Positions 20,001 to 26,649 of a stretch of DNA of 64,000 nucleotides are shown here, piece after piece. This stretch comes from UBA9715 sp003452695 (lineage in GTDB: Bacteria > Actinomycetota > Coriobacteriia > Coriobacteriales > Eggerthellaceae), in contig CAMOTA010000002.1 in NCBI GenBank assembly GCA_946625225.1, forward strand, positions 1-64,000, written 5' to 3'. The notes under the pieces are model-generated. The model did not search any database, had not been told where the DNA came from, and saw nothing but the letters and a program-made list of their open reading frames with translations. The position numbers and the translations under genes were made by a program. Within the stretch, counting starts at the first letter, position 1; each line of letters starts with the position of its first letter.

Positions 20001-22332
20001 CGGCCAACGACAGCACGCGTTCGGCCGTTATGAGGTAGTCCTGCGAGAACACGGCCTTGGTCACGGCGTCCGTGCCCGTGGTAACGGTGAAGGTGGCCGT
20101 GTTGCTGTATCCGCTGACCGTGGTGAAGCCCTGCAGCCCGCCCGATATGCGCGTGGTCGCCGTCGCGCCCGAGCCGCTGGTCGCGGGCACGAACGACGAC
20201 GAAGACGACGTCACCTGCACGCCCGTGTCTTGCCGCTCGTGCATGGCCTGGTACTTGTACTGCGTGCCCGCCGCCGCAGCCTCATTCGTGGGATACGCGC
20301 GCAGCCACGACTGGCTGGACCAGTTGTCGGGCACGTAGAAGCGCTGATCGTGCAGGGTGGACGCTGGGTCCTTCTCGAAGGCGCAGCCTTCGCCCCACAG
20401 GTTGTTGCGACCCAGGTCGAAGCCCGTCAGCGCCGGTTCGGTCGGAGGCGTTTGCGCGCGCAACGTCGCGTTGTTCACGGCCGTGAAGGTGCACGTGGCG
20501 TGGAAGTGCTCTTCCTTCGTGGCCGTGTAGGTGTAGCTGCGCCCTTCCAGCAGCTTGAAGGTGGTTTGCGTGGCCGTGCGCACCACGGGTTGCACCGTGC
20601 CGCCCGCGTCGTTGGCCACTTCCACCGTAACGTCCGCATCGTGCGCGATGTTCACGGTGCTCGCATTCACCTTGCGCACGTTCACGGTGTACGTGTTCGG
20701 GTCCAGGCCGTTCAGGGTTGCCACCACCTGCACGGGATACGGGTTCGTGCGTGCCGTTTCGGGCACGGCGATGGTGGCGGACTGGCCTTCGCGCACCGGG
20801 GCCCCGTTCACCCGCACCTCGTAGCCTTCGGCGGCAGCGCCCAGCGCCTGCGGCGTTATGGCAAGCTCGTCGGCGGACGTGTACACGTCGTAGCTGTTCG
20901 CGTAGGCGCTGAAGCCGGCCAGCAGCTCGGCCTGGCCCTCGGCGACAGACAGCGCCTTCAGCGTGGCCGACCGCGTTATGGATGCATTGCAGCGCTGGAA
21001 CTGATAGGTAAGCAGCGATGAATCCGTGGAATGGCGCACCTCGTATACGAACTCGGCGCCCTGCGCGCCCGTTTCCACCAGATAGGGCGGGCGATACGTC
21101 AGGCTTTCGTAGGCCACGTATTCGTCGTGGTCGCCGCCATCGGCGCCGGCGTACACAACATGAAGCGGATATGCGGTTCTCTGGCTTCTTATGCTGTCGC
21201 CAGGCACGGCATATACGGCCAGGTCGGTTATGGGCAGCACGGCGTCGGGCACGATATTGCGCAGCGTCTGCGTCTTGCGGTTCACCGCCGACGTGCCCGC
21301 CGTGGAGCACGTGGCGTTGCCCGCAGCCCGCACGCGCAGGGTTATCGCATTGAACCACTCGCCTTCGGGCAGGGCAACGTCCACCGTGGTGCTTTCGGAA
21401 ATGGCCAGCGCCGGGCAGCGCACGCCGTCCAGGCCATCGGCCGCCAGCACCTCGTAGCTGTAGGGCAACGCCACCACCTGCGCCTCGTACACGCCTGCGC
21501 CCTTGTGCACGGCCGACGTCTCGTTGCCGTAGATGTCGCGCAGGGCAACCTGGGCGTCTTCAACCGCGGCATCGCCTTTCTTCACCACGAAGGACACCGC
21601 GTGCTTGTCGCCCGCCATAATGGCGTCGTAGGCCGCGATGGCGCTTTGGAAATCCTCCGCAATGGTAACCGCCTGGGCGTTCGCGGCGGCGGGCAGGCCG
21701 TCCACCGCGCGCGCATAGGCCTGTGCGGCGTCGGGATAGTTCTTCAGGCCATCGCTGCGCAGCTCGTAGGCGCGGATGCAGTCCAGCAGGTCGGTGTGGC
21801 CCTGGGCGATGGCGCCCACGTCGGCCGAAGACACATAGAGCGCCGTAATGCTGCTGGCCTGCACGGCCGAAAGCATGCCGCTATCGCGGCTCTCGTAATC
21901 GGTGAAGGAATACAGGTAGGCCCCGGTCGCCGGCGCCACGCCGCATATCGATTCGATGGTTCCGGCCGTCGTGAACGCAAAGCCGATGTCTGCGCGCTGC
22001 AGCGCCGCCAGCACCGTGTCGCCCGGCTGATAGGGCACGTTCGTGGGCCGCAGCACATAGCTGCCGTCTTGCTGCGCCGCAGCCACGATGAAGGAATCGC
22101 CCAACTCGTCGGCGTGCGCGCGCTGCGCAGGAGCGGCAAGCAGGGCCAGCGTGGCCAGCACCGCGAAAAGCGCCGACAGCACCAGCGCTGCACGCGCGGG
22201 CGGCGCAGCGTGAGCGGCGGATGTGGTGGGTGCGGGCTGCACGAGCTGCGCAGCGCGAACGGCGGGTGCGGGCCGCGCCGTCCGCGTGGGGCGTGCGACG
22301 TGCGTCCAGCGCCTCGTATCGTTTCCGTTCAT
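14074..22332 (-). CDS. Giant multidomain surface protein (2752 aa) with DUF4430-like N-terminus, beta-propeller and 11 Ig-like repeats, B12-riboswitch controlled
   Basis: An extracellular protein with a long signal peptide (hydrophobic core about 48-66, cleavage after AHA near 73). The next segment contains GDTVLAALQRADIGF and GAYLYSF, which recalls DUF4430 (transcobalamin-like). Cadherin-like beta-sandwich modules follow, then a PQQ/YVTN-type beta-propeller (about 980-1460, starting SHWPYFR), a Big_3-like domain, and eleven consecutive putative Ig (He_PIG) domains (about 1560-2550; pattern LPxGLxxDxxTGxxxGTPxxxGxYxVxVxAxNxxG). The C-terminus is a YTG...DYTLAYRNNVNAGT module and a lysine-rich tail; no sortase motif. 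I chose ATG 22332, seven bases after GGAGG, rather than ATG 22377, which has no ribosome site. It is the first gene of the operon with the ECF transporter, so it may present a corrinoid to it (inference). Confidence 0.92.
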   Translation of the reverse strand: MNGNDTRRWTHVARPTRTARPAPAVRAAQLVQPAPTTSAAHAAPPARAALVLSALFAVLATLALLAAPAQRAHADELGDSFIVAAAQQDGSYVLRPTNVPYQPGDTVLAALQRADIGFAFTTAGTIESICGVAPATGAYLYSFTDYESRDSGMLSAVQASSITALYVSSADVGAIAQGHTDLLDCIRAYELRSDGLKNYPDAAQAYARAVDGLPAAANAQAVTIAEDFQSAIAAYDAIMAGDKHAVSFVVKKGDAAVEDAQVALRDIYGNETSAVHKGAGVYEAQVVALPYSYEVLAADGLDGVRCPALAISESTTVDVALPEGEWFNAITLRVRAAGNATCSTAGTSAVNRKTQTLRNIVPDAVLPITDLAVYAVPGDSIRSQRTAYPLHVVYAGADGGDHDEYVAYESLTYRPPYLVETGAQGAEFVYEVRHSTDSSLLTYQFQRCNASITRSATLKALSVAEGQAELLAGFSAYANSYDVYTSADELAITPQALGAAAEGYEVRVNGAPVREGQSATIAVPETARTNPYPVQVVATLNGLDPNTYTVNVRKVNASTVNIAHDADVTVEVANDAGGTVQPVVRTATQTTFKLLEGRSYTYTATKEEHFHATCTFTAVNNATLRAQTPPTEPALTGFDLGRNNLWGEGCAFEKDPASTLHDQRFYVPDNWSSQSWLRAYPTNEAAAAGTQYKYQAMHERQDTGVQVTSSSSSFVPATSGSGATATTRISGGLQGFTTVSGYSNTATFTVTTGTDAVTKAVFSQDYLITAERVLSLAGLGASTAAGTVKLMVADTATSDEPTYGFDREIRDYLVPVPAGTDSLQVRYTFPRPISSESPKSGGYSVVLDGVETAYQPGATISQDVALDTASHEQTIAVTVRHVDPATPDATYRIVVRQMPKETVRFFAQPADATITVTDDQTGDRVYAQLDGSYELISGYSYTYTAAARGYVGKSDSFLASDGLEIGVALSPAPVNPTVDPSLKSHWPYFRADADNNAVVSAKTPIPASDPADDPLLYWATKLGSGMDSGAAGCPILVDGFLYTYAGDKIYKMDTVTGEIVAQGTMVGTSSFAITPMTYAEGMVFVALSNGRVEAFNAATLESLWVYTSPHGGQPNCPIAYSDGCVYTGFWNWSSTCDFVCLTVADEDPTTPGSATVDDPAHPGQTMSAVLDAKVALWSYPHEGGFYWAGAWAGSDYVIVGSDDASITAGLEVDKENEASGTLFSLDARTGQVLDTVKEYPGGVKVGNIRSTVMRDAQTGRFYYCGRAGYLCSVAVNADGTFDHSSVQAIRLRNDASDGGISATSTPVVYNGRAYVGADHGAYNAYDGQSIDVVDLATGTVAYTVNMQGRAQASGLLTTGYVDEDGYVYVYYFDNYSPGKLRCFKDKPGQTTPQGVSTETATVGGKTATYGNMAQVVFSPRGPQAQYCICSPIADEYGTIYFKNDTAYTMALGSPIEKIEVVQQPTVLEYGVGETFDPAGMKVQATYANGATRDITDYVQCSTAKFESEGVVDVPIVFPYTMYQSGPSGQNIGVAPDYNYAKPQTTVRVTVGTAVAPRLTTTELPRAQAPGSMLDAKTPYEVQFTATGAPRSFTWTIEGDLPSGLSFDEETATISGEPERGTGGAYPITVRVSNGVGAPASTDFTLEVFQKPSVSADLNMSARTGEAFSYQVKASGYPKPFVYLLQDGFTSTQGWTSHTPAGWSIDEKTGVISGTTEETGTFHLRAFASNEAGLSSGAHLRVNVSGAPQILTGSLPGGVKGREYTAALEADAYPPATWSWQAAEGSQLPAGLSLNAETGAVEGTPTTAGTYRVVATAANENGQASREFTVQITDAPTAPAIVTASFAQAALNQPYNAPVQATGAPAPAITVTGLPDGLVYDARTGAVSGTPTRAAEYDVTIAATNEQGADQKTLKLVVAVAPTIETEALGTPVDESETGFVLKGQSSNLPLQVAGSPTPAIAVTGLPAGLRYDADARAIVGTPLATDEAGATVTVRADNGVGEAAERLYTLRVYESPTLGAETWAQASYWQQYDQDLQIGGAPAPTVVVTGLASGLRYDKATGKVSGIPTMRGVFDVQVNATNAAGSIKKTVKLTVGAPATIGATELPNAYEGLAYDAPLRVAGEPAPTVQVTGLPEGLAYDSGTGSIAGMVAGDAGAYTVNVKASNGVGDDAEATFTLNVLKEVHLETAALENAIVGTPYNARLQFSKPLQSAAVNNLPKGLALAFEAGSDYAEIEGTPEKADEQGVGLVVQATAQDGAVMTGILPLVVEPREKPVSLAASKALFPWARDHQASVNLADELQASGRPAPSAWAVAAGSQLPPGLSLDGATGELSGAPTQVGSYAFDVTCGNGVGEPARASLTLEVLGAPAFAPEPTLPPAAVGTPYAASVAAGDANPAPTYTWEAATGSSTPPGLNLDPGIGAITGVPTQAGTYVFAVRAANGQGEAEATLTLVVAPAPGIGVTALPDGLVGASYSASVAPADAGDALTYTWQAARGSSLPAGLALDSATGTVSGTPAARGAYQVVVTASNGLSTASAPLTLVVKQSISDAQFGSIATPTYTGRALTPAIALYAPNAVVGTSSVADSQSVAGKGLVAAALQQQLKQGSDYTLAYRNNVNAGTNTAQVVVTGAGLFTGSVTKNFSIAKAKQPLVAKAAKKSFAVKLAKLKKKKQTTPKVLKVTKAQGKVTYAKVKVNKKKLAKKFTVNKKTGKITVAKGTKKGAYKITVKATAAGNGNYLVGSKQVVVKVVVK

Positions 22333-22375
22333 GGTCGTGCCTCCGTTCCCCGAAAAGCCCGGAAAGCTTTTCGGC

Positions 22376-22475
22376 ATACAAAAAGGGCATGCCAGTCAAA
22401 GCGACGCAGCACACACACGAAGCCAGAAGCCCTGCTTCGTGTCGTGCCGGCTGTCCTTTTGGCCGACATGCCCTG
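22376..22475 (-). terminator. Terminator of riboswitch 2 (expression platform)
   Basis: Minus-strand hairpin with outer arms GGGCATG/CATGCCC ending in CCCTTTTTG, and an inner stem around an ACACGAAGC / GCTTCGTG core. The T-run ends about 45 bases before the start codon of the giant surface protein. It shares the GGCCAAAAGGACAGCCG start with the terminators of riboswitches 1 and 3. Confidence 0.8.
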
Positions 22476-22487
22476 TGTATGTTCGCC

Positions 22488-22758
22488 TCTGTAGGTCTTC
22501 CGGCTCGCGCAGTTGCCACCTGTGCGAAGCGATGCGTCCAATCTGGTTGGCGGCATCGCTCCCGCGCTGGATGGCTGCCCGCACCCTGCCTTCTCGGAGG
22601 ACAGCGCCCCCAATGACCGGCCCTTCAGCCGACGGATGCGGGCCCGCGCATACGGCGTCGGTCCCCGCCCGGGGTTCTCACCCGGTTCCCTTGTTAAGCT
22701 TGCGCGGGCTGCCCGCAAAAACGCACAGACCGCGAAGCCACAGTAGCGTGCACCTGCT
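22488..22758 (-). promoter_or_regulatory. Cobalamin (B12) riboswitch 2
   Basis: The conserved blocks read on the minus strand are AGGTGCACG, GGGAACCGGGTGAGAACCCC, GGTCATTGGGG, GAGAAGGCAGG and a GAGCCGGAAGACCTACAG B12-box-like end (22489-22506). The central blocks are almost identical to those of riboswitches 1 and 3. It controls the surface-protein, ECF transporter and TIM-barrel operon. Confidence 0.92.
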
Positions 22759-22909
22759 ATTGCAAATGCACCAGCTAGTGTACCCCGCAGCAAAGCCCCA
22801 TGTCAATCGTTGAATGGAACAACGCCCCAGCCCAGCCCTAACGCCGCAGTTCACTCTGCAGCGAAAATACGGCGATCTTGCTTTCGGGCATGCGCCCGCA
22901 CAAAAGACG

Positions 22910-22939
22910 AAGCGCCGGGGAGCGAGTCCCCGGCGCTTC
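22910..22939 (-). terminator. Terminator of the repeat-lipoprotein gene
   Basis: A perfect 13-bp stem (GAAGCGCCGGGGA with its complement) around a 4-nt loop lies about 30 bases past the stop codon, followed on the minus strand by GTCTTTTG. The bases between here and riboswitch 2 (22759-22909) show nothing else. Confidence 0.75.
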
Positions 22940-22970
22940 TGTGCGCGTTTGCTGCGGTTACGGTTGCAGC

Positions 22971-24200
22971 TTACTGCTGGCTCTGCGCTCCGTTGGTTCC
23001 CTGCGCGGTGCCGTTCTGCGCTGCGCCGTTCTGCGTGGCGTCCTGCGCGGTGCCCTGCGCAGTGCCGTCCTGCGCGGTGCCTTGCGCGGTGCCGTTCTGG
23101 CCATCGGCGTAGGCGGCGGCATTAGCGTCGGGCTGCGAGCCGATTTCCACGCCGCCCTGGATGATGTTGCCCTGCTCGTCGGTGTAGGTCGTGTGCTCCT
23201 GGCCGTCGGCGCCGATGGTCACGATGCCCCAATAGCCCTGGCCGTTTTCGCCCTGAATCCAGTAGTAGTGCCGGTATTGGCCCAGGCCGTTGTTCTGAAC
23301 GAGCTGCTCGACGTTGAAGTCGGCGCCATCGTAGTCGGGGTTCGAGGCAACCTCCACGCCACCCTGGACCACAGCACCCGCTGCGTCGGCGTAGGTGGTG
23401 TACTCATTGCCATCGGAACCGCGCGTTACCACGGCCCAGTAGTACTTGCCGTCGGCGCCCTGCACGTAGTAGTAGCGCTGCAGCTCGCCCAGGCCGTTGT
23501 TCCAGGCAAACGAATAGGCATCGAAGCCCAGGGTGTTGCCCTGCGTCTGCTGGGTCTGCGTCTGCTGGGTCGTGGATGCCGCCTGCGGGTTCTCCGCGTT
23601 CTTCACGGCCTTCACGATGTCGCCGATGTCCTCGGAATCCATGGCCACCTTGTTGCTGCCGTGGCCTTCGATAGTCACGCCGTATTCCTTGGAGCCGTCT
23701 TTCCACGTGCAGATGGCAGCTGCGTTCTGCGTGTCGCCGTAGCTCGTAACCTCGAAGCCCTCGTAGGTGTTCTTCCACGACTGCGCGAACTCGCTCGTTG
23801 CGCGATCGGTCACCTGCGCGGTGTGGGTGCCTTCGGCTTTGCGCACGATAAGCTGGGCCTGGCCCGACACGTCGTAGGAGGCCTGCGCCACGTGCTCGGC
23901 ATAGGAGAACGTGGGCTTGGTGAATGTGATGTCGGCGATTACGGTGCTCTCGGGCACGGCAAACGAGCTGATGCCCGCGCCCTTGGCGGCATCGCTCGCG
24001 CTGTTCGCCGACGTCCAGCTGACGGTTGCCGCGCTGGAAGCGGCCGACGATGTGCTGGCGCTGGCCGAGGCCGCGCTGGCGCTGGCGCTTGCCTCCGACG
24101 AAGCCGCCGACGAGGCGCTGCTGCTTGCCGCTTGCGACCCGCAGGCCGAAAGCGCCAAGGCCAGGGCCAGCGCCGATGCTACCGCTACTACTTTTCTCAT
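22971..24200 (-). CDS. Lipoprotein with two tandem YYY-rich repeats and Gln/Ala-rich tail
   Basis: I do not recognise a family. The 409-residue product has a lipobox (LALSAC, Cys20), a Ser/Ala low-complexity linker to about residue 55, and a globular part to about 215. Two homologous segments follow (about 225-350), each beginning NNGLGxxxxYYYxQGxxGxxYWxxVTxGxDGxExTTYxDxxGxxxQGGVEV. The tail (about 360-409) is built of NGTAQGTAQD repeats. It is an extracellular, membrane-anchored protein of unknown role. ATG 24200 has AAGGA six bases upstream; the ATG two codons earlier would abut the ribosome site. It stands alone between a riboswitch operon and divergent plus-strand genes. Confidence 0.85.
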   Translation of the reverse strand: MRKVVAVASALALALALSACGSQAASSSASSAASSEASASASAASASASTSSAASSAATVSWTSANSASDAAKGAGISSFAVPESTVIADITFTKPTFSYAEHVAQASYDVSGQAQLIVRKAEGTHTAQVTDRATSEFAQSWKNTYEGFEVTSYGDTQNAAAICTWKDGSKEYGVTIEGHGSNKVAMDSEDIGDIVKAVKNAENPQAASTTQQTQTQQTQGNTLGFDAYSFAWNNGLGELQRYYYVQGADGKYYWAVVTRGSDGNEYTTYADAAGAVVQGGVEVASNPDYDGADFNVEQLVQNNGLGQYRHYYWIQGENGQGYWGIVTIGADGQEHTTYTDEQGNIIQGGVEIGSQPDANAAAYADGQNGTAQGTAQDGTAQGTAQDATQNGAAQNGTAQGTNGAQSQQ

Positions 24201-24375
24201 GTGCATTCCTTCCCTTTTGCTTTTGCTGCATTTCCAGCTTTGTCACGCTTCATAACCCGGGGGAATTATAGCCCAATCGGACACGGCTTCAGCAGGTGTT
24301 GAAGGAACGTGAGGTAATCTCCAAACCTGTCCAAGCCTGTCCAAGCTGCTTTTAGGCCAGACCACCCGTATGGGC

Positions 24376-24404
24376 TTTCAACAAGGGCGTTTCCTTGTTA
24401 TGCT
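24376..24404 (+). promoter_or_regulatory. Candidate promoter with palindromic spacer for the P-loop kinase gene
   Basis: TTTCAA and TATGCT are 17 bases apart. The spacer carries an inverted repeat AACAAGG-6-CCTTGTT (24380-24399) that could be an operator. Inferred from sequence only. Confidence 0.45.
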
Positions 24405-24445
24405 GGGCACAGCTTGCTGGCGGTATACAGGAGAGAGGGCAAAGC

Positions 24446-25123
24446 GTGCGGCACGGCTGCGCAGATGGACGCATTCTGTTCGTGGGCGGGGGAACCTGCG
24501 CGGGGAAGACGACGCTGGCCGCATCGCTGGCGCGCATCATCGGTGCGCGCACGTTTTCGGTGGACGACCGTTTGGGCGATTACGCGCAGGCGGCGGCGCG
24601 CGATGGCAGCGAGGCGGCGATTGCCGGGGGAAGCGACGATTTCGAACGCATGTGGATGCGCGACCCCGCCAAGCAGTTCGACGAGATGCTGCGCTTCTAC
24701 CGCGATGTGTTTCCCTATGTGATGAACGACGTTGAATCCGTCCTGGGGCAAGCCGTATCCGGCGTCTGCGCGAATGGCGAGCCCCGCTTTGCCCTTATCG
24801 CCGAAGGCGTGGCGTTCCTGCCCGAGCTGCTGCATGCCGCGGGCGTTCCCGCATCGTCCTGCGTTTTCCTTACCGCCGATCGCGATGTTCACGACGAACG
24901 CTATGCCCTTCGCGAATGGGCGCCCCTCATGCTGGAAGGCTGCACGGACCCCGATAGCGCCTTCGCCCAGTGGATGGACCGCGACGAGCTTCTGTCCCAA
25001 CACGTGCGATCCCAGTGCACGCACCTGGGCTACGCGCACATCCACGTGTCGTCGCACGACACGCCCGACGACATCGTGCGCCGCGCCCAATCCTGTTGCT
25101 TTCCCACCCCGATCGACAACTGA
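24446..25123 (+). CDS. P-loop NTPase / small-molecule kinase-like protein
   Basis: A 225-residue cytoplasmic protein with a Walker A motif FVGGGTCAGKTTLAASLA close to the N-terminus. A DDR motif follows the first helix, and the Arg-rich helical layout is that of adenylate/cytidylate-kinase-like AAA_33 proteins. The substrate is unknown; distant resemblance to 2-phosphoglycerate or nucleoside kinases is possible. I prefer GTG 24446, preceded by GGAGAGAGG, over ATG 24395, because that ATG lies within the likely -10 element. There is no operon partner with an obvious link. Confidence 0.75.
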   Translation: MRHGCADGRILFVGGGTCAGKTTLAASLARIIGARTFSVDDRLGDYAQAAARDGSEAAIAGGSDDFERMWMRDPAKQFDEMLRFYRDVFPYVMNDVESVLGQAVSGVCANGEPRFALIAEGVAFLPELLHAAGVPASSCVFLTADRDVHDERYALREWAPLMLEGCTDPDSAFAQWMDRDELLSQHVRSQCTHLGYAHIHVSSHDTPDDIVRRAQSCCFPTPIDN

Positions 25124-25253
25124 GCCTCGGCCGACGCCGACTACGGGCACTGCTTACAGTTCCGCGGAACTTTGCCCCAGTTCACTCTGTGCAGTCCGGA
25201 CGGCCGGCGCGTGGTAGAATCGATTCGTCGGATAGCCGCGCATTGGAGGTCGC

Positions 25254-26450
25254 ATGGCCCGCTTCGTCCTGATGAACAAGAACACGCCCGTGCTCGCGTT
25301 CGAGTACGACCTGGCCACGCATACGGCCACGCGCATCACGCGCGTCGAAAACCCGGAATATGCACCGTTGGGCATGTTCGACCAGCGCGGTAACGTGTCG
25401 AAGCGCGAGCTGAACTACTGGTGGCGCCATCGCGCCATACCGACTTCGCGCGCGCAGATTTCGCGGCTGCTGGAAAACCTTCAGCTGGAAAGCACGCTCG
25501 AGCTTGCCGAGAAGAGCTTCGGGCTTTCGCTTTCGGACCGCTATTGGATAAACGACGAAGACGATCCCAAGGAATGGGCCGACATCAACTTCTTCGACAA
25601 CGATTTTTCCGACGACCTGGGCTTCCTGACGCTTGGGCAGGACAGCTCCGGGCCGTCTTCCGATGCGCCGGACTACGGCAGCATTAACTTGTCGTCGCCC
25701 AACAGCACGCTGGGCGGCGACTTGCTGAAAAAGTGGAAGATCGTCGACGGCAAGCGCGTGCTGCTGAAGGCGGGCGTGGGCGCATTCAACCAGGAGCCTT
25801 ACAACGAGGTGGCGGCAACCGACCTGCACGCGCGGCTGATGCTGCCCGGCGAATACACCCCGTATCGGCTATTCGAGGACGCGCGGCGAGTGTATTCCGC
25901 CTGCGAAGACCTGCTGGGGCCCGACGAGGAGCTTATCGCCGCTTGGGACGTCATCCGCAACGTGAAGCAACCGAACAACTTGTCCGACCTGCAATTTCTC
26001 GTGCGATGCTACGAAGACCTGGGGCTGGACGCCGAAGAGACCATGCGGCAGCTGGCCAAGATGTTCGCCTGCGATTTCGTGCTGGCCAACCGCGACCGCC
26101 ATTACCGCAACTTCGGCATCGTGCGCAACGTGGAAACGCTGCAGGTTACACGCATCGCCCCCGTGTTCGATTCGGGGTCGTGCCTGTGGTCCAACGCCGA
26201 GCTGCTGGATGCGCCCATCGATTTCGAATACCTGGCCAAGCCGTTCAAGTACAACGGCATGAAGCCCGCCGACCAGGTGAAGCTGTTTGCCGGTCACTTC
26301 GAATGGCTGGACGCGCAAGCGCTCGACGGCTATCCCGAGCGGGTGGGGGAAATCCTGTCGCGCAATCCCAACATTACCGAGCGCCGCATTCAGACGGTCG
26401 TTGCCCAGGTGCGCAAGAACGCAGAACTCTTGCCCCGAATCGCGTGCTAG
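25254..26450 (+). CDS. HipA-like Ser/Thr kinase-fold protein without a HipB partner
   Basis: The 398-residue product has the HipA C-terminal kinase signature: catalytic loop DFVLANRDRHYRNFG (about 278-292) and the metal-binding DSG in APVFDSGSCLW (about 305-315). The N-terminus (MARFVLMNKNTPVLAFEYD) is typical of the HipA-like proteins of gut anaerobes. Classical HipA phosphorylates a glutamyl-tRNA synthetase and is neutralised by HipB, a DNA-binding antitoxin. No HTH antitoxin gene is adjacent, so this may be a stand-alone kinase or use an unlinked partner. The start follows TGGAGG with 4 bases between. Confidence 0.8.
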   Translation: MARFVLMNKNTPVLAFEYDLATHTATRITRVENPEYAPLGMFDQRGNVSKRELNYWWRHRAIPTSRAQISRLLENLQLESTLELAEKSFGLSLSDRYWINDEDDPKEWADINFFDNDFSDDLGFLTLGQDSSGPSSDAPDYGSINLSSPNSTLGGDLLKKWKIVDGKRVLLKAGVGAFNQEPYNEVAATDLHARLMLPGEYTPYRLFEDARRVYSACEDLLGPDEELIAAWDVIRNVKQPNNLSDLQFLVRCYEDLGLDAEETMRQLAKMFACDFVLANRDRHYRNFGIVRNVETLQVTRIAPVFDSGSCLWSNAELLDAPIDFEYLAKPFKYNGMKPADQVKLFAGHFEWLDAQALDGYPERVGEILSRNPNITERRIQTVVAQVRKNAELLPRIAC

Positions 26451-26649
26451 AAAGATGCCTTTTTCAGCTCGCGCGCCCTTCGCACTCGGTCGCCTGGGAT
26501 GCATATCGCGAACGCCGCTGGCCGGGCCGTGGGCAGTGACTCGCGAACTGCACCAGAAGCATTCCCCACGCTCGTTTGCATTGCCTAAATGCTTGCAAAG
26601 GGGTACTTTATACGGTGCACTGGACTAAAAGGGGAAGCGAGCGCACGGC

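Noticed and set aside
15460..21021. 1853-codon open frame on the plus strand
   Set aside because: It is antisense to the giant surface protein, whose domains are coherent. The translation is His/Arg/Gly-rich with no domain, a typical high-GC shadow.
24395..24445. ATG 24395 as start of the P-loop kinase
   Set aside because: It lies inside the likely -10 element and has no ribosome site; GTG 24446 fits better.
25254..26450. Toxin-antitoxin pair with the upstream P-loop gene
   Set aside because: The upstream product is a nucleotide-binding kinase-like protein, not an HTH antitoxin, and the gap is 130 bases.
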